From G965205725 sp965205725 (GTDB taxonomy: Bacteria > Pseudomonadota > Gammaproteobacteria > Pseudomonadales > Halieaceae), in NCBI GenBank assembly GCA_965205725.1, contig OZ242189.1:1-64000 (forward strand): 64,000 nt of DNA, written 5' to 3'. The stretch's first letter is position 1. Every line of letters begins with the position of its first letter. A model generated the notes under the pieces. The model did not search any database, had not been told where the DNA came from, and saw only the letters and a program-made list of their open reading frames with translations. Both the position numbers and the translations under genes were made by a program. Positions 35,205-44,828 of this stretch are shown one piece after another.

Positions 35205-36697
35205 GGGCCTGTGCCTCCCAACAGGCCCGTCAATACTGGCTGCGCCAGCGACAGGAGCGGCTGAGGATACAGGCCGAGCCACAGTAAGGCTGCCATCATC
35301 GCAGCCATGGTCGACATTTCCAGCCCGCCAAAATCTTTGATGTGTCGGCTGGTGTCGGGCCGCCCCTGAAAAGTTTTTTGCAGCATGATCAGAGAGTACA
35401 GCGCAGCGGTAATCAGCCCCAGTGCGGCGACGGCGGTCAACCAGGGGTGTCTTGCAAAAAGTCCCAGTAGCACCAAAAATTCTGCGACGAAGTTGCCCAT
35501 GCCGGGAAGGCCGAGAGAGGCCATGGCGAAAAACATGGCACAGGCTCCCAGGCGCGGGGCGTTATGCCACAAACCGCCCATGCGGCTCATATCCCGGGTG
35601 TGCAGTCGCTGCTGTAATGCCCCGGCCAGCATAAACAAGGCGGCGGTGCTCACCCCGTGGGCTACCATCTGCATGATGGCGCCCTGTAGCGCGAGTGCGT
35701 TCCACGCATAGAGACCCAGCAAGACAAATCCCATATGGCTGACACTGCTGTAGGCGACCAGCCGTTTAAAGTCGGTTTGAGCAAAGGCCAGCAGTGCACC
35801 GTAAATGACGCCAGCGACACCAAGCCCCAGGGCCACCGGAGTAAATTTGATTGAGGCCTCTGGAAACAGCGGTATGGCGAAGCGCAACAGGCCGTAAGCG
35901 CCTGTCTTGAGCAGTATGCCGGCGAGGATGACGCTGCCTGCGGTAGGTGCCTGGGTGTGGGCATCGGGCAGCCAGGTGTGTACAGGAAAGCCGGGCAGTT
36001 TCACGGCAAAGGCGACAAAAAACCCCAGCATTAGCCAAAAGGCGACATCGCCACTGAGCTGCGCCTCTAACAAGTCGAAGTAGCTAAAACTCCAGGCGCC
36101 GGTGTGTGACTGATTAAAGGCGCCCACGGCGACAATAGCGACCAGCATTAACAGGCCGCTGGCCTGGGTGAAAATGAAAAACTTCATGGAGGCGTAGGAC
36201 TTGTCTTCATGCCCCCAAATTGCGATCAGGAAATACATGGGTATGAGCATGACTTCCCAAAACAGGAAGAACAAAATCAGGTCCACAGCCAGAAATACGC
36301 CGACAACACCAGCCAGTGTCCACAACAGGTTCACCTGGAAAAACCCCGGCTGCCGGTCAATTTCACCCCAGGAGGAAATCACCGCGACCAGGCCCAGCAG
36401 CAAGGTAAGGCCTACCAGTATCAGGCTGACCCCATCCATTGCGAGTTCAAAGGAAATTCCAAAACGAGGTATCCACTCGGCCCGATAGTGTATTAGCCAG
36501 CTCTGTGGTTGGCTCGGCTCGGTGATCAGGGATAGTTGCCCGGCGGGGAGTTTCAGGATGGCGCTCAATAAATAGCCGGTGATCAGCAGCAAGCTGCCTG
36601 CGGCCAGCCAGCGCGGCGCATTGGCGTTGACACGTTCGCTGAGCCCGGCGATTGTGCCTGCGGCCAATAGCAGCACGATCAGGTGAACCATTAACAT
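35201..36697 (-). CDS. nuoM: NADH-quinone oxidoreductase subunit M
   Basis: Antiporter-like proton-pumping subunit of complex I, 498 residues. Signatures are FFLFWEVMLIPMYFLIAIWG, VKLPGFPVHTWLPDAHTQAP and TDFKRLVAYSSVSHMGF, with the conserved lysines of the half-channels. The start sits 1 bp after the nuoL stop region and the end overlaps nuoN by 4 bp, so translation is coupled. Confidence 0.97.
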   Translation of the reverse strand: MLMVHLIVLLLAAGTIAGLSERVNANAPRWLAAGSLLLITGYLLSAILKLPAGQLSLITEPSQPQSWLIHYRAEWIPRFGISFELAMDGVSLILVGLTLLLGLVAVISSWGEIDRQPGFFQVNLLWTLAGVVGVFLAVDLILFFLFWEVMLIPMYFLIAIWGHEDKSYASMKFFIFTQASGLLMLVAIVAVGAFNQSHTGAWSFSYFDLLEAQLSGDVAFWLMLGFFVAFAVKLPGFPVHTWLPDAHTQAPTAGSVILAGILLKTGAYGLLRFAIPLFPEASIKFTPVALGLGVAGVIYGALLAFAQTDFKRLVAYSSVSHMGFVLLGLYAWNALALQGAIMQMVAHGVSTAALFMLAGALQQRLHTRDMSRMGGLWHNAPRLGACAMFFAMASLGLPGMGNFVAEFLVLLGLFARHPWLTAVAALGLITAALYSLIMLQKTFQGRPDTSRHIKDFGGLEMSTMAAMMAALLWLGLYPQPLLSLAQPVLTGLLGGTGP

Positions 36698-36698
36698 A

Positions 36699-38516
36699 TC
36701 AGGTTGCGCCCCCCAGCAGGCCGACCAAAATCAGCGTGCCGACTACCATGGCCATGGCATACCGGCGCATACGTCCGTTTTGAGTGAGTGCCAGCCCGCG
36801 ATGGGCTATTGCAGTGGTATGCAAAAGGCCGTTGTAAATCAAATCCACCGGCTCGTTGCGCAGTAGCCGGGTGGCCCATTGATAGGGCTGTACCCAGAGT
36901 CGATTGTAGAGAGCATCTATGCGCCAGCCCGCGTAGCAGACATTTCCCAGCCACTGCCCGCTGCTCGAATTGACCAGGCCCTTGATCGAGAGTTGTCTGC
37001 CGAGGAACAGGCAATAGGCAAAACCCACGCCGAGCATTGGCACGCCGATAGACAGCCACTCGACAAACACGGGTACCTGGGGCGGCTGGCCTGCTGGCAG
37101 CGCGTGATTCAAGGGCAGTGCAATCCAGCCGCCAGCAATAGACATGAAGCAGAGCAAGCCCAGTGGCAGCGCCATGCGCCAGCCGGGCTGTTTGTCCGGC
37201 TCGGTCTGTGCTGCGCCGAAGAACACAATAAACACTAACCGAAAGCTGTAGATGGCGGTTAGCAGAGCACCTGATAATCCCCCCAGCCACAGCCATGGGC
37301 TGCTTTGGTAGGCGTGCAGGAGAATTGGGTCCTTGCTGTAAAAACCGGCGGTGAATGGCAGGGCAGCCAGCGCGGCTGAACCGATCAAAAAACTCCAGAA
37401 TACGATTGGCAGTCGGGTTTTCAGGCCGCCCATGCGGAAGATATCGTGCTCGTGGTGAAGGCAGTGAATGACCGCGCCAGCCGCCAGAAATAACAAGGCT
37501 TTGAAAAAGGCGTGGGTGACCAGGTGAAAGACGCCAAAGCCCCAGGCGCCGACCCCGAGGGCCAAAAACATGTACCCAAGCTGACTCATCGTGGAATAGG
37601 CCAGTATGCGTTTTATGTCGCGCTGGTTCAGCGCGGTCAGTGCAGCGAGCAACAGCGTGGCCAGCCCCAATAGCGCAACGGCATTCAAACTAAAGGGTGC
37701 CAGCAGAAACAATTCATGGGTGCGGGCTATCAAATACACGCCGGCGGTCACCATCGTAGCGGCGTGGATGAGGGCGCTGACCGGGGTGGGGCCAGCCATA
37801 GCGTCGGGCAGCCAGGTGTGCAGGGGTAGTTGCGCGGATTTGCCAAGGGCACCGCCGAGCAATAACAGAGTTGCCAGTACAATGGTCGGGTCGCCCTGGT
37901 GCCAGGTCGCTTTGGCGGTGACGGCCACAGTTTGAATATCGAGGGTTCCCAATTCAGTGAACAGCAGCAATAGCCCCAGGAGCATCGCGGTATCACCGAC
38001 CCGGGTGACAACAAAAGCTTTGCGAGCGGCCCTGCCATTGGCCGGGTCCCGGTACCAGAACCCGACTAACAGATAGCTACAGGCCCCAACACCTTCCCAG
38101 CCCAGATACAGCAACAACAGGTTGTCGGCCATCACCAAAATCAACATCGCTCCGACAAACAGATTCATATAGGCGAAATAGCGACTGAAGCTCTCATCCT
38201 CTTCCATAAACTCGGCGGAGTAGAGGTGAATTAGAAAGCCGACGCCGGTAATCACCGACATCATGGTCAGGCTGAGGCCGTCCAGATAAAAGCTGACGGA
38301 CACCTGCAAGTCGTCTAGCTGAATCCAGCTCCACAGATGCTGCTGTACCGGTGCGCCGTGCCAGGCCAGTGCGCTCAGTAAGACACAGAGCGCGCTGAGG
38401 CCGACAGACCCCGCGCCCGACAGTGCGACTACGCGGCGCGGCAGGTGGCCGGCGGTCGCCAGCAATAAACCTGCGCTGGCCAGCGGGAGGAGCGGGATTA
38501 ACCAGAGCAGTTCCAA
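36699..38516 (-). CDS. nuoL: NADH-quinone oxidoreductase subunit L
   Basis: Largest antiporter-like subunit of complex I, 605 residues, with the long C-terminal amphipathic helix region expected for NuoL. Signatures are LYLGWEGVGACSYLLVGFWY, SAQLPLHTWLPDAMAGPTPV, ALIHAATMVTAGVYL and RDIKRILAYSTMSQLGYM. It starts 4 bp after the nuoK stop. Confidence 0.97.
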   Translation of the reverse strand: MELLWLIPLLPLASAGLLLATAGHLPRRVVALSGAGSVGLSALCVLLSALAWHGAPVQQHLWSWIQLDDLQVSVSFYLDGLSLTMMSVITGVGFLIHLYSAEFMEEDESFSRYFAYMNLFVGAMLILVMADNLLLLYLGWEGVGACSYLLVGFWYRDPANGRAARKAFVVTRVGDTAMLLGLLLLFTELGTLDIQTVAVTAKATWHQGDPTIVLATLLLLGGALGKSAQLPLHTWLPDAMAGPTPVSALIHAATMVTAGVYLIARTHELFLLAPFSLNAVALLGLATLLLAALTALNQRDIKRILAYSTMSQLGYMFLALGVGAWGFGVFHLVTHAFFKALLFLAAGAVIHCLHHEHDIFRMGGLKTRLPIVFWSFLIGSAALAALPFTAGFYSKDPILLHAYQSSPWLWLGGLSGALLTAIYSFRLVFIVFFGAAQTEPDKQPGWRMALPLGLLCFMSIAGGWIALPLNHALPAGQPPQVPVFVEWLSIGVPMLGVGFAYCLFLGRQLSIKGLVNSSSGQWLGNVCYAGWRIDALYNRLWVQPYQWATRLLRNEPVDLIYNGLLHTTAIAHRGLALTQNGRMRRYAMAMVVGTLILVGLLGGAT

Positions 38517-38520
38517 ACTC

Positions 38521-38835
38521 TCAGCCCCTCAACCTGTTGGCTTGATCCATGTCCAGGGTTTTAAAACGCCGTTGCGCCTGTAGTACCAGACCCAGCCCAA
38601 CCGAAACCTCTGCGGCGGCAACGCTGAGGATCAACATGAAAATAATCTGTCCGTCCGCCTGCCCCCACCTGGCGCCGGCTGCAATAAATGCCAGCGCGGC
38701 TGCGTTGAGCATGACCTCCAGCGACATCAGGATAAAAATGATATTGCGCCGCACCATCAGACCTGCCAGCCCCACCACAAACAGAGCTGCGGCCAGCAGC
38801 AATATGTGATCTATGGGAACCTGCAAACCAGACAT
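38521..38835 (-). CDS. nuoK: NADH-quinone oxidoreductase subunit K
   Basis: Small three-helix membrane subunit of complex I, 104 residues, normal length. The helix segment FILMSLEVMLNAAALAFIAAG contains the conserved membrane glutamate, and a second glutamate follows in LSVAAAEVSVGLGLVL. Its ATG overlaps the nuoJ stop. Confidence 0.96.
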   Translation of the reverse strand: MSGLQVPIDHILLLAAALFVVGLAGLMVRRNIIFILMSLEVMLNAAALAFIAAGARWGQADGQIIFMLILSVAAAEVSVGLGLVLQAQRRFKTLDMDQANRLRG

Positions 38836-39362
38836 CAGCGTCGCTCCCCCGGCTCGTGGTTGTTATTGCGGTCGATAAAGCGGCGGCCGAGGTGGTAGGC
38901 GCCAACCAGCCCTGCCAGTAACAGCATGGAGGCAATTTCCACGGCTAGCACATAGGGCCCGAACAGTGTTTGCGCCACTTGTTTAGGGGTGACTTCCAGG
39001 CCCAGAGTCGTCCCCGAGGCTTGCAGTATTGCCAGCAATAACTCGACTAAAAGCACCGCGGCGAGAAGCACAGGAAGCACCCAGATACCGGGTTGCAGCC
39101 ACTGGCGTTCGCGGGCATTGCCTGCCTCGCCCAGATTCAACATCATAATGACAAATACAAATAGCACCATGATGGCGCCCGCATAGATGACAATTTCCAG
39201 GGCGGCGGCAAAAGGCGCGCCCAGCAGAAAGAAAAGCACGGCTACTGCGAGCAGGGACATGATCAGGTAGATGAGAGCGTGCGCGGCATTGGAGCGTGTC
39301 AGCGCGAGTACCGTGGTCACCAGGGCAATTGCGCCAGCTAAATAGAATAGAGATTCCATCAT
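38835..39362 (-). CDS. nuoJ: NADH-quinone oxidoreductase subunit J
   Basis: Five-helix membrane subunit of complex I, 175 residues. The conserved third-helix stretch EIVIYAGAIMVLFVFVIMML is present. The start overlaps the nuoI stop by 4 bp; a second ATG follows directly (MMESLFYLAG), so either could be used. The C-terminal tail is short and charged. Confidence 0.96.
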   Translation of the reverse strand: MMESLFYLAGAIALVTTVLALTRSNAAHALIYLIMSLLAVAVLFFLLGAPFAAALEIVIYAGAIMVLFVFVIMMLNLGEAGNARERQWLQPGIWVLPVLLAAVLLVELLLAILQASGTTLGLEVTPKQVAQTLFGPYVLAVEIASMLLLAGLVGAYHLGRRFIDRNNNHEPGERR

Positions 39363-39886
39363 GGCAGCAGGCTCTTTACGTCGATGGGAGAGGCTTCGTT
39401 GCGCGCTTCACCTTTGTCCTTGCCCTCTATCTTCAGGCCGCAGGTGCGATAAAAATTGTAGTCGTGATATTTGCCGGTGCCGTCGATTTGCAGGTGCTCT
39501 TTTTCGTACACCATGTGCTGGCGGTTGTATTCACACATTTCAAAGTCAGGCGTTAGCTGGATGGCATTGGTGGGGCAGGCCTCCTCGCACATGCCACACA
39601 TGATACAGCGAGAAAAATTAATGCGGAAAAATTCCGGATACCAGCGGCCATCTTTTCGAACACCCTGTTGCAGGGCGATGCAATCCACCGGGCAGGCTAC
39701 GGCACAGAGGTTACAAGCCACGCAGCGCTCATCGCCGTCCGGGTCTTTGGTCAATACAATACGGCCGCGATAGCGCGGCGCCAAATAGGGCTTTTGTTCC
39801 GGATACTGTACCGTTTCCGCTTTGGTAAAGCTGTGCAACAGTATGCGCCAGGTGGTGCGCAGTTGGCTGGTCAGTGAACTAAACAT
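39359..39886 (-). CDS. nuoI: NADH-quinone oxidoreductase subunit I
   Basis: Peripheral-arm subunit carrying clusters N6a and N6b. Two 4Fe-4S motifs are seen: CVACNLCAVACP and CIMCGMCEEACP. The C terminus GEARNEASPIDVKSLLP is the family's. I chose the ATG at 39886 (MFSSLTSQL) because GGGAG lies 5 nt before it. The ATG at 39898, four codons upstream, lacks a Shine-Dalgarno. It overlaps the end of nuoH by 8 bp. Confidence 0.96.
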   Translation of the reverse strand: MFSSLTSQLRTTWRILLHSFTKAETVQYPEQKPYLAPRYRGRIVLTKDPDGDERCVACNLCAVACPVDCIALQQGVRKDGRWYPEFFRINFSRCIMCGMCEEACPTNAIQLTPDFEMCEYNRQHMVYEKEHLQIDGTGKYHDYNFYRTCGLKIEGKDKGEARNEASPIDVKSLLP

Positions 39887-40847
39887 GCCCGCTCCCATAC
39901 AGCGTCAACGCGATGGCCCCGGTTAGCACCAGATTAATCAAGGTCAGGGGCAGCATGTACTTCCAGCCCAGGGACATTAACTGGTCGTATCGGGGTCGCG
40001 GTATTGCCGCCCGCAACAGAATGAAGAAACAGATAAAGAAAAATGTCTTGAGGCCAAACCAGACAATACCGGGCGCCCAGTCGGGCCCCAGCCAGCCGCC
40101 AAAGAAGAGGGTTGTGATCATGGCGGAGATCAGGATCAATCCCAGATATTCGCCGAGCATAAACATGGCAAACTTCATACCGCTGTACTCTGTGTGGAAA
40201 CCTGCCGTCAGTTCATGTTCTGCCTCCGGGAGGTCGAAGGGCAGGCGATGACTTTCAGCGATACCGGCGATCAGGAAAACGTAGAGGCCGAGAAACTGCG
40301 AAAAACAGTACCAGCCGTTCTCCTGCGCCAACACGATATCGCGCAGACTAAAACTGCCAGTGAGCATGACCACGCCCATCAGTGACAAACCCATAAAGAC
40401 TTCGTAGCTGACCATTTGCGCTGCACTGCGCAAGGCACCCAGCAGTGCGTATTTGTTATTGGAAGCAAGGCCGCCGAGTAGCACGCTGTATACCGCCAGC
40501 GAAGTCATGCCGAGAAAGAACAACAGGCCGATATTGATATCAATGATGTAGAGAGTCTCGGCAAAGGGCACGACTGCAAAACCCATCAGCATGGCGACCA
40601 CGATAGCGGTGGGTGCGAACACAAAGACCACCCGGTCTGCAAAAGGCGGCACCCAGTCGTGTTTCGTGAGCAGTTTGATCATATCTGCCAGGACTTGAAA
40701 GACACCAAACGGCCCCAGTCGATTGGGGCCGTAGCGGTCCTGCCAGACACCCAGCAGCCGTCTTTCAAACCAGGTCAGAAAGGCTGCCCCGCCCACAGCG
40801 CCCAGCAGCACCAGCAAAGCAAAGACGATAGTGGCGGAATCAGGCAT
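39879..40847 (-). CDS. nuoH: NADH-quinone oxidoreductase subunit H
   Basis: Membrane subunit forming part of the quinone site, 322 residues. Signatures are AFLTWFERRLLGVWQDRYGP, the GPFGVFQVLADMIKLL amphipathic segment, and LPEAEHELTAGFHTEYSGMKF with its conserved glutamates. The ATG at 40847 has GGAG 6 nt upstream; an in-frame TTG at 40859 is less likely. It overlaps the nuoG end by 8 bp. Confidence 0.96.
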   Translation of the reverse strand: MPDSATIVFALLVLLGAVGGAAFLTWFERRLLGVWQDRYGPNRLGPFGVFQVLADMIKLLTKHDWVPPFADRVVFVFAPTAIVVAMLMGFAVVPFAETLYIIDINIGLLFFLGMTSLAVYSVLLGGLASNNKYALLGALRSAAQMVSYEVFMGLSLMGVVMLTGSFSLRDIVLAQENGWYCFSQFLGLYVFLIAGIAESHRLPFDLPEAEHELTAGFHTEYSGMKFAMFMLGEYLGLILISAMITTLFFGGWLGPDWAPGIVWFGLKTFFFICFFILLRAAIPRPRYDQLMSLGWKYMLPLTLINLVLTGAIALTLYGSGHV

Positions 40848-43542
40848 GACTGTCTCCAACGGCGTCGCTGGCGATCAGTTGTGGCTCGCTGCGAACCCAG
40901 TGAGCGGCTTTGTTGAGATCGGTATAGCTCCAGGCTTCCAGTGCCACTGTGTCGGGGTGATTGGCACTGAAGGCGACGCAGTATTGCGGCAAGCTGTCGT
41001 CTATATGAACCTCCAGAGCTGTATCGCCAGTGCTGACACCCTCGCCCTGGGTGACATTGAGCTGGCTGGCGGTTTCGCTGTTCAGGTAGATTCGAGCGGG
41101 GCCAGCCACTGCCCGAATTCGATCAGCCTGCATACTGAGTTCGTCACTGCCAAATGTCTGGTGGCGCGGTACCAACAGCCACTGGCCCTGACCGGCATGG
41201 TTATTTGCCGAAGCTGGCTTTGGCGCATCAATCCCGGTTCCGTCCAGCAGTCGCGTGCCACCCGTGCCACCTCGCAACGCGCCACCGACTTCACCCTGAA
41301 ACTTGTGCAGCGATTGATTGGAGTTCCAGCCGGGCGACCACAGGTGAGTCATAAGCGCGCCAGGTTGCTCACCGCTGCGACCCTCCATGGTGAACGCCAG
41401 CGGCGATTCCTGGTCTTCGACCTGTTTGGGCTCGTGCACGGAAATATCGGCGCGCATGGCTGTGCGGCCGCTGTAGCGATGGGGCTGTCTCGGGATTTTC
41501 AGCCCGCGGCTGCGATAGGTGTGATCAGGGGCACATTCAACCATGTGGGCGAGCAGGCCATGAGTGTCTGCGCACTGTTGGCTCAATGCGTCGAAGTGAG
41601 TATCCAGGCCCTGCATTAGCCCCAGCCAAAGCCAGCCGGGTCGGCGCTGTGCAGGGGGGGTGTGAACTGGAAAAGAGCGCTGGGCGCGCCCCTCGCTGTT
41701 TATCAGCGTGCCCTCTGCCTCGGTAAAGGCAGCCGCAGGCAATATCCAGTCGCATCGCTCAAGCGTGGCGGATTCCAGACAGTCGATGCCAATGCAGCAA
41801 GCCACCGTGTCCAGGAGTGTTGTGACCTGTTGCTCCGGCGCGCGGCGAAACAGGTCGTTTTCCAGAATAATCAGGGTATCGACTTCTCCTGCCTGTGCCC
41901 AGGCGCTGATTTGTTCCAGTGTCGTGCCGACATCCTGCGCCAGCATGGCCACGCCGAGGCTATTGCATTCCGGCAGACAGTAACTGAGCATTGCGGATTT
42001 GCCGGCCTTCACGAGAGCCGCCGCGATGTGGGCTGCCTGATCCATTAGGGGCTCAGCGCCGCTACAGCCGCCGATGATGAGAGGCTTTTCTGCCGCTGCC
42101 AGGTCGGCGGCAATGCGCCGCGCCGCTGCGTTGCCAGAGTTGCCGGTAATTGCCTCAAGAATATCGGCGGCTAATTGCTGCTGGCCGCCGGGAGGCAGGC
42201 AGTGATTGGTGGCTGCTACCTCGCTCAAGCCAGTGCTGTAGCTGGCAACAATATGCAGGGGGCTGCGCTGGTTTTGGGCCAGGTTGCGAATGGCGGCATC
42301 CTGCCAGGGTTGCAGGTTTAGCTTGGCAGCCATTGTATAGGCCAGATTGCGCACCGCCTGACGCAGCGCCAATGCGCTGCGTGGAGCCGTGTGGGTGACA
42401 TCTTCGCCAAGAATCAGAATTGCATCTGCACGCTCTATATCGGCGATGGCCGGGTTGTATGCTGAACTGGATGCCAGGTGTGCCAGTGCGCGGCTGACTT
42501 TGCGGGCTTCAATGTCGCTCATGCCGGTTGAAAACTTGTCGGCGCCAACCCGTTGTTGCAGGGCAAAGTTTGACTCCACGCTGGCCCTGGGCGAGCCGAT
42601 ACCGGCCACTTTGCCAGTGCCGAGTTGAGCCTTTATCTGCGCTAGCGCCAGTGCGGTATCAACAGCGGAAAAACAACCGTTCTCCTGTCGCCGCGCCGCG
42701 TAGTCCAGCCGCTTCTCGCTGTTAACGAAGCCGCCGCCGAAGCGACCGCGGTCGCAGAGAAAGTAACCATTGACCTGGTTGTTAAAACGGTTGTGAATAC
42801 GCTTGAGTTTGCCGTAGCGCTCGCCGGGCAGCGTGTTACAGCCGACAGCGCAACCGACGCACACCGAGGGCGCGGATTGCAGGTCCCATTTGCGGGTGTA
42901 CTCGTGAACCAGCGACTTATCCGTAAAGACGCCGGTGGGGCAGACTTCGACCAGGTTGCCGGCAAATTCACTCTCCAATAAGCCCTCCTGGTGGCGGCCA
43001 AAGTAGATGTGGTCGTGAGCGGCCATAGCGGCCAGATCAGTGCCACCGGCGTAGTCACGGTAATAGCGGGTGCAGCGATAGCAGGTAATACAGCGGTTCA
43101 TTTCGTGGTGAATCAAAGGCCCCAGATACTGATTGCGGTGGGTGTTTTTGCGACCGCGGTAATGGCGGTCGCGGTGGCCCACCATCACGGTCATATCCTG
43201 TAGGTGGCACTCTCCGCCCTCCGCGCAGACCGGGCAGTCGTGGGGATGATTGAGCATTAGCGACTCGACAATGGCTGCGCGAAATGCCTGCGCCTGAGCG
43301 CCGCCCAGAGAAAAGATTGCCCCATCGGTGACTGGCGTCATGCAGCCCATTACGATGCGCCCGTGAGCATCCTCTTCCCGCTGATACTGGACCATGGCGC
43401 ACTGGCGGCAGGCGCCGATGGAACCCAGCGCCGGGTGCCAGCAGAAATACGGCAGGTCCAACCCCAGATTGAGGCAGGTTTCCAATAAATTGGCGCCTGC
43501 ATCCGCCGGGTACTCGACGCCGTCAATTTTAACCGCAGCCAT
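40840..43542 (-). CDS. nuoG: NADH-quinone oxidoreductase subunit G
   Basis: Largest peripheral subunit, 900 residues. The N-terminal 2Fe-2S ferredoxin domain has cysteines in LDLPYFCWHPALGSIGACRQ, then the His/Cys 4Fe-4S ligands (HPHDCPVCAEGGECHL) and two CxxC groups (CITCYRC, CVGCAVGC). A molybdopterin-oxidoreductase-like domain fills the rest; it does not bind molybdopterin in complex I. Stop of nuoF and start of nuoG share one base (TGATG). The C terminus is less conserved, as usual. Confidence 0.95.
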   Translation of the reverse strand: MAAVKIDGVEYPADAGANLLETCLNLGLDLPYFCWHPALGSIGACRQCAMVQYQREEDAHGRIVMGCMTPVTDGAIFSLGGAQAQAFRAAIVESLMLNHPHDCPVCAEGGECHLQDMTVMVGHRDRHYRGRKNTHRNQYLGPLIHHEMNRCITCYRCTRYYRDYAGGTDLAAMAAHDHIYFGRHQEGLLESEFAGNLVEVCPTGVFTDKSLVHEYTRKWDLQSAPSVCVGCAVGCNTLPGERYGKLKRIHNRFNNQVNGYFLCDRGRFGGGFVNSEKRLDYAARRQENGCFSAVDTALALAQIKAQLGTGKVAGIGSPRASVESNFALQQRVGADKFSTGMSDIEARKVSRALAHLASSSAYNPAIADIERADAILILGEDVTHTAPRSALALRQAVRNLAYTMAAKLNLQPWQDAAIRNLAQNQRSPLHIVASYSTGLSEVAATNHCLPPGGQQQLAADILEAITGNSGNAAARRIAADLAAAEKPLIIGGCSGAEPLMDQAAHIAAALVKAGKSAMLSYCLPECNSLGVAMLAQDVGTTLEQISAWAQAGEVDTLIILENDLFRRAPEQQVTTLLDTVACCIGIDCLESATLERCDWILPAAAFTEAEGTLINSEGRAQRSFPVHTPPAQRRPGWLWLGLMQGLDTHFDALSQQCADTHGLLAHMVECAPDHTYRSRGLKIPRQPHRYSGRTAMRADISVHEPKQVEDQESPLAFTMEGRSGEQPGALMTHLWSPGWNSNQSLHKFQGEVGGALRGGTGGTRLLDGTGIDAPKPASANNHAGQGQWLLVPRHQTFGSDELSMQADRIRAVAGPARIYLNSETASQLNVTQGEGVSTGDTALEVHIDDSLPQYCVAFSANHPDTVALEAWSYTDLNKAAHWVRSEPQLIASDAVGDSHA

Positions 43543-44828
43543 CAGTGCCCCGCCCCGTAAGGACAGCGCCCTTCGCTGATATGCTGTTCAAAATCCTCGC
43601 GGAAGTAGTGCAGGGCGCTTTGCAAAGGTTCCATGGCTCCCGGAGCCAGTGCGCAGTGGGTGTTGCCGATAGCACCGATGTATTGCACCTGCTTTTCCAG
43701 GGTATCCAAATCTTCGGCTTTGCCGCGGCCGCTCTCGATAGCGCCCAGTACCTGGCCCGACCAGGGCAGCCCATCCCGACAGGGGGTGCAAAATCCGCAG
43801 GATTCCCGGGCGAAAAAGTCGATCAGGTTTTTAACAAACCCTACCGGGCAGGTTCGATTGTCCAGGACGATCATGGTGCCAGTGCCCATGCGTGAACCGG
43901 CCTGGCCGATGGCGTCGTAATCCATGGGTAGATCGAGATGCTCGGGCACAAGGAAGTCGGTGGAGCCGCCACCTGGCAAAAAACCGCGCAGTTGATAGCC
44001 GTCTTCCATGCCGCCGGCCCTGCCTTCGAGAATGTCTCGCACAGGCGTGCCCATGGGCATTTCCCAGCAACCGGGATTTTTAACCCGACCACTGACCCCG
44101 TAGAGTTTGGTGCCTGCATCATCACCCAGGCCGAGATTGATAAACCAGTCGGCACCGTGCTCAAAGATGTGGGGGATGTTGCACAGGGTTTCTACATTGT
44201 TAACGATGGTGGGGCGGCCCCACAAACCACTCACCTGGGGGAAGGGCGGTTTGGCGCGCGGGTTTGCGCGTTTGCCCTCCAGGGAGGAAATCAAGGCGGT
44301 TTCCTCGCCGCAGATATAGCGCCCGGCACTGGCGTGTACATACATATCCAGTTTGTAGCCGCTGCCCAAAATGTTATCCCCAAGGTAGTTTCTGGCGTAA
44401 CAGTCTTTAATCGCCTGCTGTAATCGCCGGGTGGCTATCAGGTATTCCGAGCGGATAAAAATATAGGCAATATCTGCCTGCAAGGTATAGGCGGCGATGA
44501 TCATGCCTTCAATCAACTGATGGGGGTCACATTCCAGCAACAGTCGGTCCTTGAAGGTGCCGGGTTCCATCTCGTCGGCATTGCAAATGAGATATTTGTG
44601 GCCGGGACTGGCGTGATCGCCCATCGGCACAAAGCTCCACTTCATGCCGGTGGGGAAGCCAGCGCCGCCACGGCCTCGCAGTTGTGAGTCTTTTACCGTC
44701 TGCAAGCAGTCTGCGGGAGACAGGCGCGGGATGGTTTTGCGCAGGCCCTCATAGCCAGCGTTCGCTGTGTAGGCAGCCATGTCTGTGGGGCGACGGTCCG
44801 GGTGAATATTGCGAGTCAGAGGCAGCAT
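43542..44828 (-). CDS. nuoF: NADH-quinone oxidoreductase subunit F
   Basis: NADH- and FMN-binding subunit with cluster N3, 428 residues. Signatures are GRGGAGFPTGMKWSF, the acidic CNADEMEPGTFKDR nucleotide segment, GRYICGEETALISSLEG for FMN binding, and ESCGFCTPCRDGLPW with the cluster cysteines plus a downstream CALAPGA. The start overlaps the nuoE end by 13 bp. Confidence 0.97.
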   Translation of the reverse strand: MLPLTRNIHPDRRPTDMAAYTANAGYEGLRKTIPRLSPADCLQTVKDSQLRGRGGAGFPTGMKWSFVPMGDHASPGHKYLICNADEMEPGTFKDRLLLECDPHQLIEGMIIAAYTLQADIAYIFIRSEYLIATRRLQQAIKDCYARNYLGDNILGSGYKLDMYVHASAGRYICGEETALISSLEGKRANPRAKPPFPQVSGLWGRPTIVNNVETLCNIPHIFEHGADWFINLGLGDDAGTKLYGVSGRVKNPGCWEMPMGTPVRDILEGRAGGMEDGYQLRGFLPGGGSTDFLVPEHLDLPMDYDAIGQAGSRMGTGTMIVLDNRTCPVGFVKNLIDFFARESCGFCTPCRDGLPWSGQVLGAIESGRGKAEDLDTLEKQVQYIGAIGNTHCALAPGAMEPLQSALHYFREDFEQHISEGRCPYGAGH